DNA of 64,000 nucleotides from Perkinsus olseni (taxonomy: Eukaryota > Perkinsozoa > Perkinsida > Perkinsidae), in assembly GCA_013115135.1 (NCBI GenBank), contig JABANP010000031.1, forward strand, positions 1-64,000, given 5' to 3'. The position numbers were made by a program, and so were the translations under genes. Numbering within the stretch: the stretch's first letter is position 1; each line of letters starts with the position of its first letter. The notes beneath the pieces are model-generated. The model made no database searches and was not told the origin of the DNA. It saw nothing but the letters and a program-made list of their open reading frames with translations. Shown here piece after piece: positions 12,087 through 22,733 of this stretch.

Positions 12087-12117
12087 ATATTTTAGCTGTG
12101 TTACACAGCTAAAATAT
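12087..12117. other. 14-bp hairpin, copy of the one at 6677
   Basis: ATATTTTAGCTGTG, loop TTA, then the exact reverse complement. Each arm is one base shorter than in D1 copy 1. Confidence 0.9.
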
Positions 12118-12732
12118 GCCTGTGTAAGCTGTGCCAGACAATCATTGGATAATCCAATGATTCGATTGAAAGGTTAAGTCATAACTACTACTATTATCCT
12201 TTATATTGTTACCTACATTCACTATAAGTACTTTGGTTTATGAATTCGCAGAGTAATGGTGGAACTGAGACGACGGGACGTGAAGAAAACCCCGACAGAT
12301 AGATGTTATATCTGCCTTGGCATTCATCGGCGCGCTGTCAAACTTGGATCGGCACTTGTCAATCTCGCCCGTGTATTGTCATACTTGGTTGTGATACTGT
12401 CATTCTTGCATGTAATATTCCTGCCCTTGTCAAACTTGGACTTGACATTGACATTCTTGGGGTGAACAAATTCGACATGTGTCAAACTTGCGTGTTCATC
12501 GTCAAACTTGCTTGACACATTGTCATTCTTGCCTGATCACTTGCACGGGAAATGGTGTACTTTCGCAACACAACAACACAGTAGTCGCAGAAAGCTTCCT
12601 TCGAGAAGGTGAAATACCAAGGCGACGTCTGAGACTGCCACTCGTGGGGAAGCGAGTCCTGTCGTTTCAAGCGAGCGGACAAATGAGGAGGGGATGATGA
12701 TGAAATGATGAATGAGCCTAAAAAGTCTGCTT

Positions 12733-15140
12733 CTACAACCTCTCTGTCGAAGCACCGGGTGAGCCCGATATGATGCCCATGATCGACGTGTATGTGCCCA
12801 CAACTACGAATGCGGCCACTAAGACCCCGGACACATAGACAGCCCACAACTTGATACCAGCTGGACGCATCACATAAGCATAGAACCATAATGGGCATAT
12901 GTATAATGAACCTGAGAGAATGACGTTATCGACAAGACCGGCCAGGAGCTCGGGGGATCGGTCTCATCCGATCAGCTCACTGCCTGAGAGTGACTCACAT
13001 GAGGTCAACAGAACCGACGCAATCGCTTGGGAGTAGGCGAGCTCTTCCTTGACCAGAATTGCCCCTAGGGCAGCAACAGTCAGTAATAGACATCTTGACA
13101 GCGAGCCTCCAACCCTTCAGTCTGCTCAACTTCGACGTGATCTTTGTACAGCTCTGAGAAGCAAAAACGAGGGAGAGAAAAGCAGCGGATATTCTCATAC
13201 CAGAATACGTCCAACCACCGTCTCACAGGCAACCATTAGCGGCACCATGACAATTGGTAATATAGCGAACATTCTCAGGAGAATGAAGGCATACATGCAA
13301 TAGACCAACCATGGGGGTAGAGCAGCCGGATGGAAGCCTGACGAGTGACGGCGTGCTAAACCCTTAGACGGTTTACTTCCCTTACCAGCGAGGCTCGCCG
13401 GATAAAAGTCATTACATACTCCATCACAGATTTGCATCCCAGCCAAACCAATAATGTATACATACACCACCGACAGGGTTAAACAGATGATAATTGTCAA
13501 AGTTATACGACGATCGGTGGAACCTGAGCACGCCGGGCCATCCTCGAAGGGTCACTGTTAACGACGATTAAGCAGGCACCAACAAATATTGAACAAGCGT
13601 TCCCCCCGAGAGTGTGCGACGGCCTAACTACCTCTTATTGCGCCGAGATAGGGCGGTAAGGAGGGAACGTCGGCCGAGGTCCACATCGCGAGGCTAAACG
13701 CCGTGACTAAGTTCATGAAAAGAGGCCCACGGGCCGTGAGGTTCTCAATCAGATGTGAATCGGGTAGGATAACGAAGGAAGATCCAACCTGAGCCAATAG
13801 AAAGTTGAAGTCGAATTCCGGTTCGAATTCACAACTAAGGAAAGTACGCGCTCCTTCCAGTCGCCAATCACGGGTGGTTTTTTTTCTGAGTACGAGTACT
13901 GTATATGAGACTTGCAACTCACCCAAGCTGCCATACTCCCGAGTATGCCGACAACAGCGAGTACACCCATGACGGCTGATATCTCCCTCAGCCACGGTAC
14001 CAGGATCATGATCAGCGTTATTGCCGAGAAAATAACAATCCAAACATCAGCTGAAAAAGAACAACTCATCGTTGGATTTCTGTCTCGCTCAACACTAGTG
14101 GTGCTTACCACTTATGGCTGGTGCGATGAGGGCGGCGCACAATCCTATCGCACCGAGGTTCGTGATCAGACCAGAGAAGTATTCGAGCAGTATCAACTGA
14201 CAGAGATAAATGGTGCAAGTTCCAAAGCGATTCCGAGATCGTTTCTGAGGAATCGATTCTTTAAAGTTCCACCAAGCTGTTTAAATACGATTTCGTCGAA
14301 ATCGAGTATGAACGACTCGAAGTCATTTCGAGGGACGGAGGCGTGGTTCTAGAATCGTGCTCACCAACATTCCGAAGGTTTTCAGGACGAATCAGAAATC
14401 GGCAAATCAGGGATCGGAAATCAGTTTGAAATCTGAATTTCCAAAATGTTCTTTCGAACGACGCGGAAGAATCGTTAAAGAACAACCTGTGGCTCGTCTC
14501 GAGTCGAGACTCTCGACAGGTTGTCGAGCTCGCGATCGCCGATCAAAAGAGCGGCGAACAAGTCCGCGGCTCCGCCAAACGCTGTATCGCGTAATGAAAT
14601 AGGAATACAGTTGGCCCTCCTCGTTTCCTACCAGGGTTATTGCACCTCGGCCAAAATTCCCTGCGCAGAATTCGCCCAGAAATGTGTACTCCCTCTCGAA
14701 GGACGGCACGCCTCTCTCTTCAGCGTACTGCTTTACCTGAAGTGACAACAAAAGGTAAAAGGCTCGTAAAAGAGCCGATGAAGACCGTGGACGATCACCT
14801 TCTCATTGTTTAATGTGGCTCTGATCATCTGAATGCAAATAAACGCGAAAGACGCAGCCAACGCTTGGATGATGAAAGAAAACCAACCGGCGGTAGTGAA
14901 CATGAATGGTATGGAGAGGGCTTGGGAAATAAGAGAGTTGCAACAAGTGGCGAAGAAAGTCCTGAAAGGCGAGAATGATGTCAAGTCCGAAAACTCGATG
15001 GCGGGTAGCAGCTACCCGGTAGCTCACCTGAGGCTGATGCCTCTCTCCATCCGCTCACATACCGCTCCATTACCATTATTCACATCGAGGCCCGATGATG
15101 AGTCGCTATCAACATACACCTTGACTGAGGGGGCCGTCAT
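12733..15140 (-). pseudogene. AAAP-family amino-acid transporter B, frameshifted in exon 9
   Basis: Ten exons, parallel to transporter A: 15140-15063, 14993-14799, 14736-14632, 14196-14109, 14050-13923, 13788-13632, 13523-13386, 13337-13201, 13153-12999 and 12911-12733. Exons 3, 4, 5, 7 and 8 have exactly the same lengths as in A. Matching motifs include CNSLISQALSIPFMF for TM1, TFLGEFCAGNFGRG and ADVPSLPPYLG. Exon 9 is 155 nt against 154 nt in A. After MSI the transporter frame continues only one base out of register (LLLTVAALGAILVKEE), so the copy is a recent pseudogene or carries an assembly indel. The intron 1 acceptor is less certain. Without the extra base the product would be about 452 residues. 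Confidence 0.85.
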
Positions 15141-15847
15141 TGGCAAGCTCGCTGACAAACTGTGTGAAATCGGCTCTCTCAGTTCCAACTTTCGCTGTTT
15201 AACGAGGGAGAGCCAGAATGAAGGAAACACTGGTTGCCATTCTACGCACTAGCATTGTTTCAGTCTCCGGGGTTCGAACGAGGAACAGCCGTTGAACCGC
15301 TGCCGTTCAACGGCCGTGTGAGCCGGTCACAGGAATTAATGAGACCGGCGTTATGAAAAGGTCGTGAGTTCGGCGAAGCGATATCGTAGACATGTTCACG
15401 AGAAGCGGGCCACTGAAGAGCTCACCGTAGAAATGGTGCAACTGCCGTGAGGTCCTTCTGAATGTATCGAGGAGATTCTCCTTCTGCCAAAATGCTTGCG
15501 CACGCGTGCTGCTTCCAACACGGCCGTCGCGTCACGCCCCCGACACGTGCTCCTTCGTGCTCGCCCAACAGCAGCCTTGTTGCTGGAATTGCAAATTTCA
15601 GGACTTCTCCAAGGAGTCTGGAAATCTGCCTGAGTCGGGCAGATTCCGGCGCACAGGATTCCCAGTGTCAGACCATCGATAGGAAAGATGCCGATAGAAA
15701 ATACCTCGTGGATAGGCTCGATGGCATCACTCCCTGGGCAGACCTAGCCCTAGCAGGACTGTGGGCGAGGATTGTTCCGCCCCAACTGAGGCCCCTCCAT
15801 GAAAGAAACCTGAATGAGAGTTCACTTCCCCTTGGGGTTACAGAACG
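15012..15847. repeat. duplicated block D2, copy 2
   Basis: Copy of 7201-8035 in its apparently original setting, upstream of the complete transporter B and including its exon 1. The homology ends at GAACG. 15848-16519 shows no further gene. Confidence 0.92.
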
Positions 15848-16519
15848 GCGCATGAAAGTTTTCTTTCCGCCCATTCGATGCAGGCTGACTCCGTAGTGGT
15901 ACGGCGGCTTGCAGTCAACAGTCGCGGTCAACAGACACCGGTGCCAGTTCTCTGATAGCGCTGATCGGAACAGACGAATGAATGTGAAGTTGGTATGCGT
16001 CATAGCTGCCTTCGGTGACTGTCGGCACTGCAGACTCGGCAGTATCGACCATATGCGGGTGTTCGGCAGACTGTTATCGGCGATGGCAGTGTTCACGTCT
16101 TCGAGGAAGACTCAACGTCGAACCACTCGACTCGCCACTCACGATGGATGAGAATCTGTAGCTTCTCCGCTGTTCCTCGTAGGCAAAACAAGGCAGATAG
16201 CTATAATCCTCTTTCGAGAAGTTTCTTTCTCGAGGCCCTCCATTCGGGAGCGCGGTTGGTGCTGCGCACAACACCGGGTGTTGAATACCCTGACAGTGTG
16301 ACCCTGTCAGAACCGTTTCCTTATTGGAGCCCAATACACTTTTCAAGAATATACTGAAACTTTCAGCCTGAAAGCCGTGTTGAAGAATGAGTATTAGTCG
16401 TGCTGTATAGACATTCGCATTGGTGACGCGAAGAGTCACTGTGACTCAGTCACATTGGATCGTTATGTTGCTGAGCCGATTCTGTCTTCACCTTTGTTGT
16501 ACCAGATGATACGTGCTTT

Positions 16520-17135
16520 GTGCGCCGAGTTGATCGATTGCATATAGCGTTTTCGATCCTTGATAGAAGTTGCGGGCTCCTCCGAGATTGCCCTGTCGTG
16601 TGCTGTCCAGGGACGGGCGAGCTACGTAGCAAGCCGCTCGGTCGGGCTATGACCCCTACGCACCGTTTCCGTTGCGGCCTAGCTGCCTCCCCGGAGTGTG
16701 GCTGCGGTGCCCCGATTGGGGGGTTTCAGCCATTATCTGCAGTCGTGTCCGTTCTTGACACCTGCGCGGAAGAGGGTGGCCGGGGGATACCCTCCCATCT
16801 GTACAAGATCGTGACGGACCTGAAGCGCCGAAAGGCCTTCAACCGTCTTATGAAGGCTATCATGGGGCATCTGGACGTCACTGCTGCTGCACAGCAAGAC
16901 GTCCCACCGGATTAGCAATGGAGCCAGCCACACTGAAGGTGCGGTGGCAGTCCGTAATCCGTGTAGTTAACCATCCGGCGCTGTTCTCTAATGGCGGCGG
17001 CAACTCGGAGGAAGGAAGACAGCAGCTGAAGAAGACCGCAGCAGCTGGCGACGGAAGAGTTTTTGAAGACCACTATTGTGTAAGATTGGCGTGACAGCCG
17101 GTGACCTTTGTGCTGAGAGACGTGGCGATCAGCCA
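16520..17135 (+). mobile_element. LINE-like retrotransposon 3' end
   Basis: An open frame to TAG at 16913-16915 contains THRFRCGLAASPECGCGAP, which resembles the short Cys/His tail after the RT/RNase H part of many LINE ORF2 proteins (h-R-x-G-L-x-x-x-P-x-C-x-C-G). Its last part and the untranslated region after it recur at 61255-61560, as expected for 5'-truncated LINE insertions sharing a 3' end. No RT motifs are present in this copy. Confidence 0.55.
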
Positions 17136-17466
17136 ATCAGGAGTGAAGACCAATCAGGCTCAGCACAATCGAAGTGAAGTTGTTCTATGTAAGCATGATG
17201 GCTACTAGGACATCGGGAATCGCTCACTACTATGTTGTGCGTCCATATTCGTTAGTTCAAATTCTGATGATTCGATTGTCACAAGCCTTTGTGTTACAAA
17301 ATCAATCGAGGTCAACTCGTTAGGCCAGTTTACTCGGCTATGACGCCCAGCGCACGGGGGGACAGTGTCTTTGTGTTAGAGCTACTGGGTGGTTCGGCTG
17401 AGGAGAGTTCGGAGCGAGTAGAACGTGTTCGCATCGAGTATAGTTTAATTTTTATCTTCTAAAGAG

Positions 17467-17769
17467 CCTCCCGCCCACCCTGGCGATGTGGTGCGGCTGC
17501 CTCCCTATTGTTGAGAGGCGGCCCCGTTACATTGGCCGAGGACCCGGCGCTCCTTGCGCGGTTCTCTGGCCCATGCCCCAACGCCGGGGAGGAAGGGAGC
17601 CGTGTAAACTCGTATGATTCCAAACTCCACCTTTGCGCACACAGAAGGGACAGCAATAATTGTGTATTACACAATACATACACAATGTGTATGTATGTAA
17701 TTATCTTCATCACGATAATAGTGTTGGTTGTCTCTTCGTTGTCACTCACTGTTCTTACTCACTTTCTTT
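17467..17769 (+). repeat. solo LTR fragment, copy of 8968-9270
   Basis: About 300 bp nearly identical to the central and 3' part of the putative LTR at 8793-9279, including a TGTGTATTACACAATACATA stretch. Sequence on both sides differs. Confidence 0.8.
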
Positions 17770-19054
17770 CAAGACCATTGTTACTCATTATGCGCCGATC
17801 GTCTCGTGCATACGTGCATAGCTTATTCCCCTCGAGAGAGTAAGCTTAGAAGTAGAAGTAGAAGATTTCATGCTCCTTCTCGCCTTGCGTTGACTATGAG
17901 CAACAACGGAGAAGCAACTACCATACAATTCCTCACCAGCAGCTCGTATGGAGCAATATCATGGAAATCGTCCTCGGGTAGGATGAAAAGTCGCCTTCGG
18001 ATTCATTCCGATACGGCTTTTGTTGGCCCCAAAATCGGCCCACATCAAAGATCGTGTTCGCACTCCGAGAACACGAAAATGACTCATCTTTAATGAGGGT
18101 ACGGTTTTCGGCCTCGTCGATGCAGGAGGAAGAGCGTTTCCGCTTCCCACCTCAGCACGAATGAGGTGGTGGGGTGAGCTGCCCCAACCGGGGAGGTAGC
18201 GGGGAACTCGGCTGATTCGCCTGTCCACGGGTGAGGGCAGCCGAGCATAGGAAATTGCGTCGGTTGAAGAAGAGATTGACTCCACCGCCACGCGCCGATC
18301 GTCTTGTGCGTGCGTGCAGAGCCAATAATGTCTCCTCCCGAATAGAGCCGAGCAAGAGAGACTTTTGCGCTTCTCTTCCATTGCATTTACGGGGACGCAA
18401 CACTGCCCCTTAAAATCGCGCTTATGGCGATGAAAATCTTCCGTAATACGGAAGATTTTCATAGATTTTTATCGTGATACGGAATCCGTATCGGTATCCC
18501 GGAAATCCACGGCGATACGTTCGGATGCCGCATCCGGGATGCGGACCCGAAGAACATGGATCCACGTTTCAGAATCACGTAGTCTATGCGGGAACGCTCG
18601 TGTGGTTCGTGCGCGGGGAAAAGGGTTGCCGAAGGTCTCTCTCAAGGCATCTGCGAGAAATTTGAGGCGCCCGAAAGAAAATTCCCCGGCGGGGTGAGAA
18701 CGCTCGGGTTCGATTCCCACTGCAGGGCATTCTCCGTCATTTATTGAGGCGACGACGGCGCAACTCCGCACGAGTAACTCTTCCACACTACAGTCGTCTT
18801 CTCACATTAATGCCAACTATCCTCAACGCCGAGACTGGTCCAATCCGTCGGCGGCATTCTTCTGACGGTAGGTCCGCTCATTCAACGCTATGACAATAAC
18901 AAAATCAGTTTCCGTGTAATGGTGTCAAATGCTTACCGTAAAACAGAGGCCTTCTGCCCACACTTCGGTGCCCTCCTCCACCAAGAGGGGAGATCCTAAG
19001 GCCTTAGAGTATAACTGATTTCCGTCGCAACACGATCGTTCCACCAGTTCATTC
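17770..19054. other. no confident gene; hairpin and tRNA-like stretch
   Basis: 18430-18462 is a perfect 15-bp hairpin (ATGAAAATCTTCCGT, loop AAT). Near 18705 a T-arm-like GGGTTCGATTCCC lies on the plus strand. On the reverse strand, 18.82-19.0 kb holds two short open stretches with good splice signals (a donor after TGTTTTACG, an acceptor before AAGAATGCC) that could be 3' exons of the coiled-coil gene at 19.5-21.7 kb, but the phase is unresolved. Confidence 0.4.
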
Positions 19055-19486
19055 TTGCCACCTCCCAGTGGGAGGCTCCCACCGATCGGACTGAGCCCGA
19101 GCCCTGTTCGAAGTCGCTTTCCTTTCTTAGCATATCTCGCTGCCCAAGATCGGGTTTCCCAGAAGGAAGGCTCTTGGGCTTGTCACCTTTGTGGCAACAT
19201 CAATTATCCCGATAGAGAGGTCTGCAACATTAAAATGTGCAAAGTAAGAGCGGAGCGGTGCTTCCAGTTCGAATGGCCTTCGGTAGTGTTCTGGGGATCT
19301 CGCCTGAATTCCAGTACCGCTCCCAGGATGCAATTCAACTTGTACGCCAGTTCGCGTACAAGGAACTTCCCTAGGAACGACTCCGGAAGTTCGCTCCATC
19401 CCTCCGAAGTCTTCGACGAAGGCGCGCTGGTTTCAACCTACACGAGCTTTTCCGCTCCGCACTCCCCGGCTACCGGAACCCGGTAG
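19055..19486 (+). CDS. RanBP2-type zinc-finger protein (possibly partial)
   Basis: A 143-codon frame contains GSWACHLCGNINYPDREVCN followed by IKMC, a clear zf-RanBP2 module (W-x-C-x2-C-G-N-x-N-x6-C-x4-C, the spacing seen in many plant and protist proteins). Such fingers bind single-stranded RNA or ubiquitin. A good acceptor (TTTCCCAG) lies just before the finger, and a possible 24-nt mini-intron GTAAGAGCGGAGCG...CAG follows it, so the true model may be split. The ORF ends 5 bp from the end of the opposite-strand coiled-coil frame. If that gene splices onward at 19495, this ORF would lie antisense inside its intron. Confidence 0.6.
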   Translation: MPPPSGRLPPIGLSPSPVRSRFPFLAYLAAQDRVSQKEGSWACHLCGNINYPDREVCNIKMCKVRAERCFQFEWPSVVFWGSRLNSSTAPRMQFNLYASSRTRNFPRNDSGSSLHPSEVFDEGALVSTYTSFSAPHSPATGTR

Positions 19487-19491
19487 TCTGC

Positions 19492-21696
19492 TCACCTAGG
19501 GCTAAGCCCGACAGATCTGATCCATTCGGACATACTTCCATCAGAGTCCTCGTCTGAACTGTGGTGACCACGAAACCACCATTCATAAAATTCCTCACGA
19601 GATTTCTTCTGAGATTCGACCAGCCTCTCGTCACGCTCCCGAGCGTCTAAGTACAAGCGCAACCACACGTCCGGCGTGCCAAGCGGCCGCGGTACAATGA
19701 ACTGCATAAACTTCAGTTTGTCGCCTTTCCCTTTTCTAATAGTTTCTTCCACGTAATGAAGTGCCGCCGTCAGGCGCTCAACTTCATGCTTATAGTTCCT
19801 TATTTGCGCCTGCGCACTCGCCAACTCTCTCAGGGCTTCGTCTTGACTGGAAAATCTTCTCGACAATCTTTTCATCGATGTAGCGTGATAGATACTCCCT
19901 CGAGACTCCCCAGCTGCTCCAGAAGGCTCACTCAACCTCGTCGCCTCATCAGCCGTCTCAAGACTTTCACTGTGCGGGAAAACGCTTGCATCAGGCTCTT
20001 CTGCGACATGCGCAAACTCGTCGAATGCGATAATCGGTTTGTGAGGAACTTCTTCCTCGAAAGCGTCCTGCTCACTGCTCGGACGCGCCTCCACAGGGCC
20101 TCTAAGAGGCCACCTCTTTCTTCAACACGAGCACTCAATGCCTCCAATTCGGTTTCGAGCCTTTCATTTTCCTGCGCTAACCTCAAGGCTCGTTCCTCGT
20201 GGACCTCGGCGTCTCTCCTAACGCCAGCCACTTCTACACGCAATCTCTCGACCTCATCTCTGGCTTCCTCCAACTCCTTCGTTTTCTCCACGTTCGAGCT
20301 TTTCTCAGCAACCTCCTCAAGCTGTCGCTGAAGCTCCTGGACTTTTTCGTTCAATCCGATGCTCAATCCGCGTTCATGATCCACCTCCTTCTGGACCGCC
20401 CGGAGTTGCTCTTCCCGTTCGGAGCTCTCACGTCGTGATTCTTCAAGCTCCTGGCTCAGTTTTTCAACCATCACCTTCCATTCACTGACTTCTTCCATTC
20501 GATTCTCACCTTCGCTGACAAGACGGTTCTTCAACTCGACTTCCTGCTCCAGCTCAGCCACGCGGTACCGTACTTCGCCCAACTCCTTTCTCAGCCCTTC
20601 TACTGCCATGGCATCATTCTCCTTGTTTTTCTCCGATTTTTCTTTTTCGTCTTCCAGATCCTTCCTGAGCCTCTCAGCGGCCATTTTCTGTTCTTCGACG
20701 CTCCGGCACGCCTCCTCCCTGGTATCCTGCAGCTCCTGTCCCAGCCGTTCAAGCGCAACTTCGTATTCTTCTCGATCTCGCCTCGCTTCAGTTCCTCTGT
20801 TTTCCAGCTCTTTCTCAAGTTTTCGTTTAACCTCCCTCAAACCCTCCAATTCACTCTGCGTCCTAGCAAACTCTTTCTGGACCTCAGAAAGCGCCTTCTG
20901 TCGATCGGCGGCCTGGCATGCACGAGGAGTTCAACCACCAGTGGTAGTAGACCGCAGCGATGCCACGAAACGTAGAAAAACTTACAGCGCTCCTGAGCTC
21001 AGCTCGAATGCTATCGACTTCCTTCGACAAGGTCGCGGTCCTGAGACACTGTGTAACAGCATTGAGACACTTGTGTAGCGCTGGACTCCAGCGAAGAGCT
21101 TGGAAGGGCCCGACAACATCACATCAGAAGACATCCCGTCGGAATGCCTCATGCTGTGATTTTGTCTTCATCGTTGACCGGTTCGAAAATACCAAATTGT
21201 TCAATTTGAACGATCTAATATTTTCATTCACCGATAGGCCTAGACTCGGTAAAACATCGACTTTCAACCTTGGCATTCTTTCTTGCTAGTTAGAGTATTA
21301 TTCGAAATTATCGTTCTCTGATGTTAACTGTAGTTTATACTGTCCAAACCACACTTAACGAGCATATATACAACACGTGCACATAGTAACCTGTTTACTC
21401 ACACAGGATGACAGAGGGCGGAGGGCTTGGAAGCGCAAGCTCGAATAACGATCTCGTCTAATCCCCCGGGAACTCACCAGCACGCTGCTCGGCGGCCCGC
21501 AAGGCAGCTGTTAGATTCTCTCCAGAACTCGACAGCCTCCCCAACTTGGCCCTGAGAAGAAATAAGATACGGGGAAGGAAAAAGCGATGACCTACTTGAG
21601 CATCCAATTTTCGTGCTCAATGCCGTCGAAGAACTTGAAGAGCTCTCGACCGGCGGCACCACCTGGGGTCTCCTGAATCACCAGAGCATTACGATA
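19492..21696 (-). CDS. long coiled-coil protein
   Basis: Exons supported by phase are 21696-21596, 21551-21478, 21040-20986 and a long last exon from 20897. The 5' end is not found. About 260 residues of the long exon are heptad-rich Glu/Lys/Arg/Leu coiled coil, with many LEKELE-like and ELEEAR-like runs. Near 20.10 kb the frame must shift once to continue into an acidic segment (DAFEEEVPHK) and a C-terminus rich in Trp and Ser (EFYEWWFRGHHSSDEDSDG). The switch sits at a small palindrome, GGCCTCTTAGAGGCC, and may be an indel. The frame stops with TGA at 19494-19492, but CCTAG|GTGAG there is also a perfect splice donor. A structural or tethering role is likely; no family is recognised. Confidence 0.7.
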
Positions 21697-22377
21697 CTGG
21701 ACAATATTCATCGGGCATGCTATGATAAGTCCAGGAGCGTTACTCGCACGCATGCACATGCGACGTGGTATCCTGGTGCGTGAGAATCTCGAGATCAATA
21801 ACACAATCAAGTTGGTTTAGTCAGCGTCATGTCATATCTCTTGAATAGGGGTCTCTAATTAAATTAGCTTTATGAAATTAGACTAATTTCTCATACATAC
21901 CGCACCAAACGAGTATCCTAGAGCTCCTTGCTCACGAAATCGCTGGTAAGTCCAAATTCAGAGAAAACCCGGGACTGCGGCATGCAGTCGATGGTGGTTC
22001 CTCACAATAGGAACGATAACGCTTACATATCACGCTTGTTTACGAGGGTGAAACCATGTACTGTTTGTTCGTCGACATATGTTTTCGCTCGACGAGAAAC
22101 CCTCTTACCTTCAGCATTTTTAAGTACGGTGTTTCTGACTTCCATGCCATCAGTACCGATGTATGCCCCTTGAACACCCAGATGAGTCGTCATCGGGTGG
22201 CACAATGATGGCGATGGAAAAAGTTTGGATTGTGCGCTGACAGCGCCGCCCGGGTTCGATTCCCACAGCGGAACGTTCTCGTCTTTTTTTGGAACAGCGC
22301 AGCTCTGCATAAGACCTCTGATGATCTCCGAGATGGGGCAAGGCTTGCACCGCACTGGCATTGCTAAGTTCGACAGT

Positions 22378-22733
22378 TGTCGCGTGGAGCTAGTCGACGG
22401 CGGTGCACAGTAGCCCCGCGGTGGCAGTCGTCTCAAGCTTTGCTACTAACGGCGCAATCATCTTGCGCTCTATATTTCTTTCTGGGTATAAGGGTTTTCG
22501 GCCGCCCGTAGCGTTTACACGTGCGGCACGTAAGTTGATCGATTCTCGGAAACCGAAGAACTCGCGAATGAGTGAGACTTCGGGGCTTTCTTTGTATTTC
22601 TCTGAACTCATCAGAATGGGGGTTTATGGTAGCAAGTTGTAAACATTTTCTGATGGCAAACTCATCATCAAGCGCGCCAACAAATGTTGGGTTTCTCACC
22701 GGAAGTGAATGGCTTGACCAAGAAGACGCTACA
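22378..22733 (+). repeat. 5' LTR of a Ty3/Gypsy-type element
   Basis: TGTCGCGT...ACGCTACA, 356 bp, with 7 of 8 bases in terminal inverted symmetry. It differs from the 3' LTR at two positions and one 8-bp unit (TAGTCGAC), so the insertion is young. GGGTATAAGGG near 22.48 kb is the likely TATA box. The reading frame of the polyprotein starts inside this LTR. Confidence 0.92.

Larger units (their letters stand above)
9517..12608. repeat. duplicated block D1, copy 2
   Basis: Second copy of 4630-7200, with a 517-bp insertion at 10758-11274. It ends at the same CTTCGAGAAG but is followed by the 3' side of transporter B, not by D2. Confidence 0.93.

Noticed and set aside
4630..12608. D1 duplication as pure assembly artefact
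   Set aside because: The copies differ by a 517-bp insertion with target duplication and have different flanks on both sides, so they are real separate loci, although small indels may be sequencing errors.
19233..19256. 24-nt intron in the zinc-finger ORF
   Set aside because: It has GT...AG and a piece of the GCGGAGCG motif, but it is far shorter than any other intron here and the frame stays open without it.
20100..20130. 12-nt intron GTGGCCTCTTAG to explain the frame change in the coiled-coil exon
   Set aside because: Too short to be spliced; a one-base indel at the palindrome is more likely.
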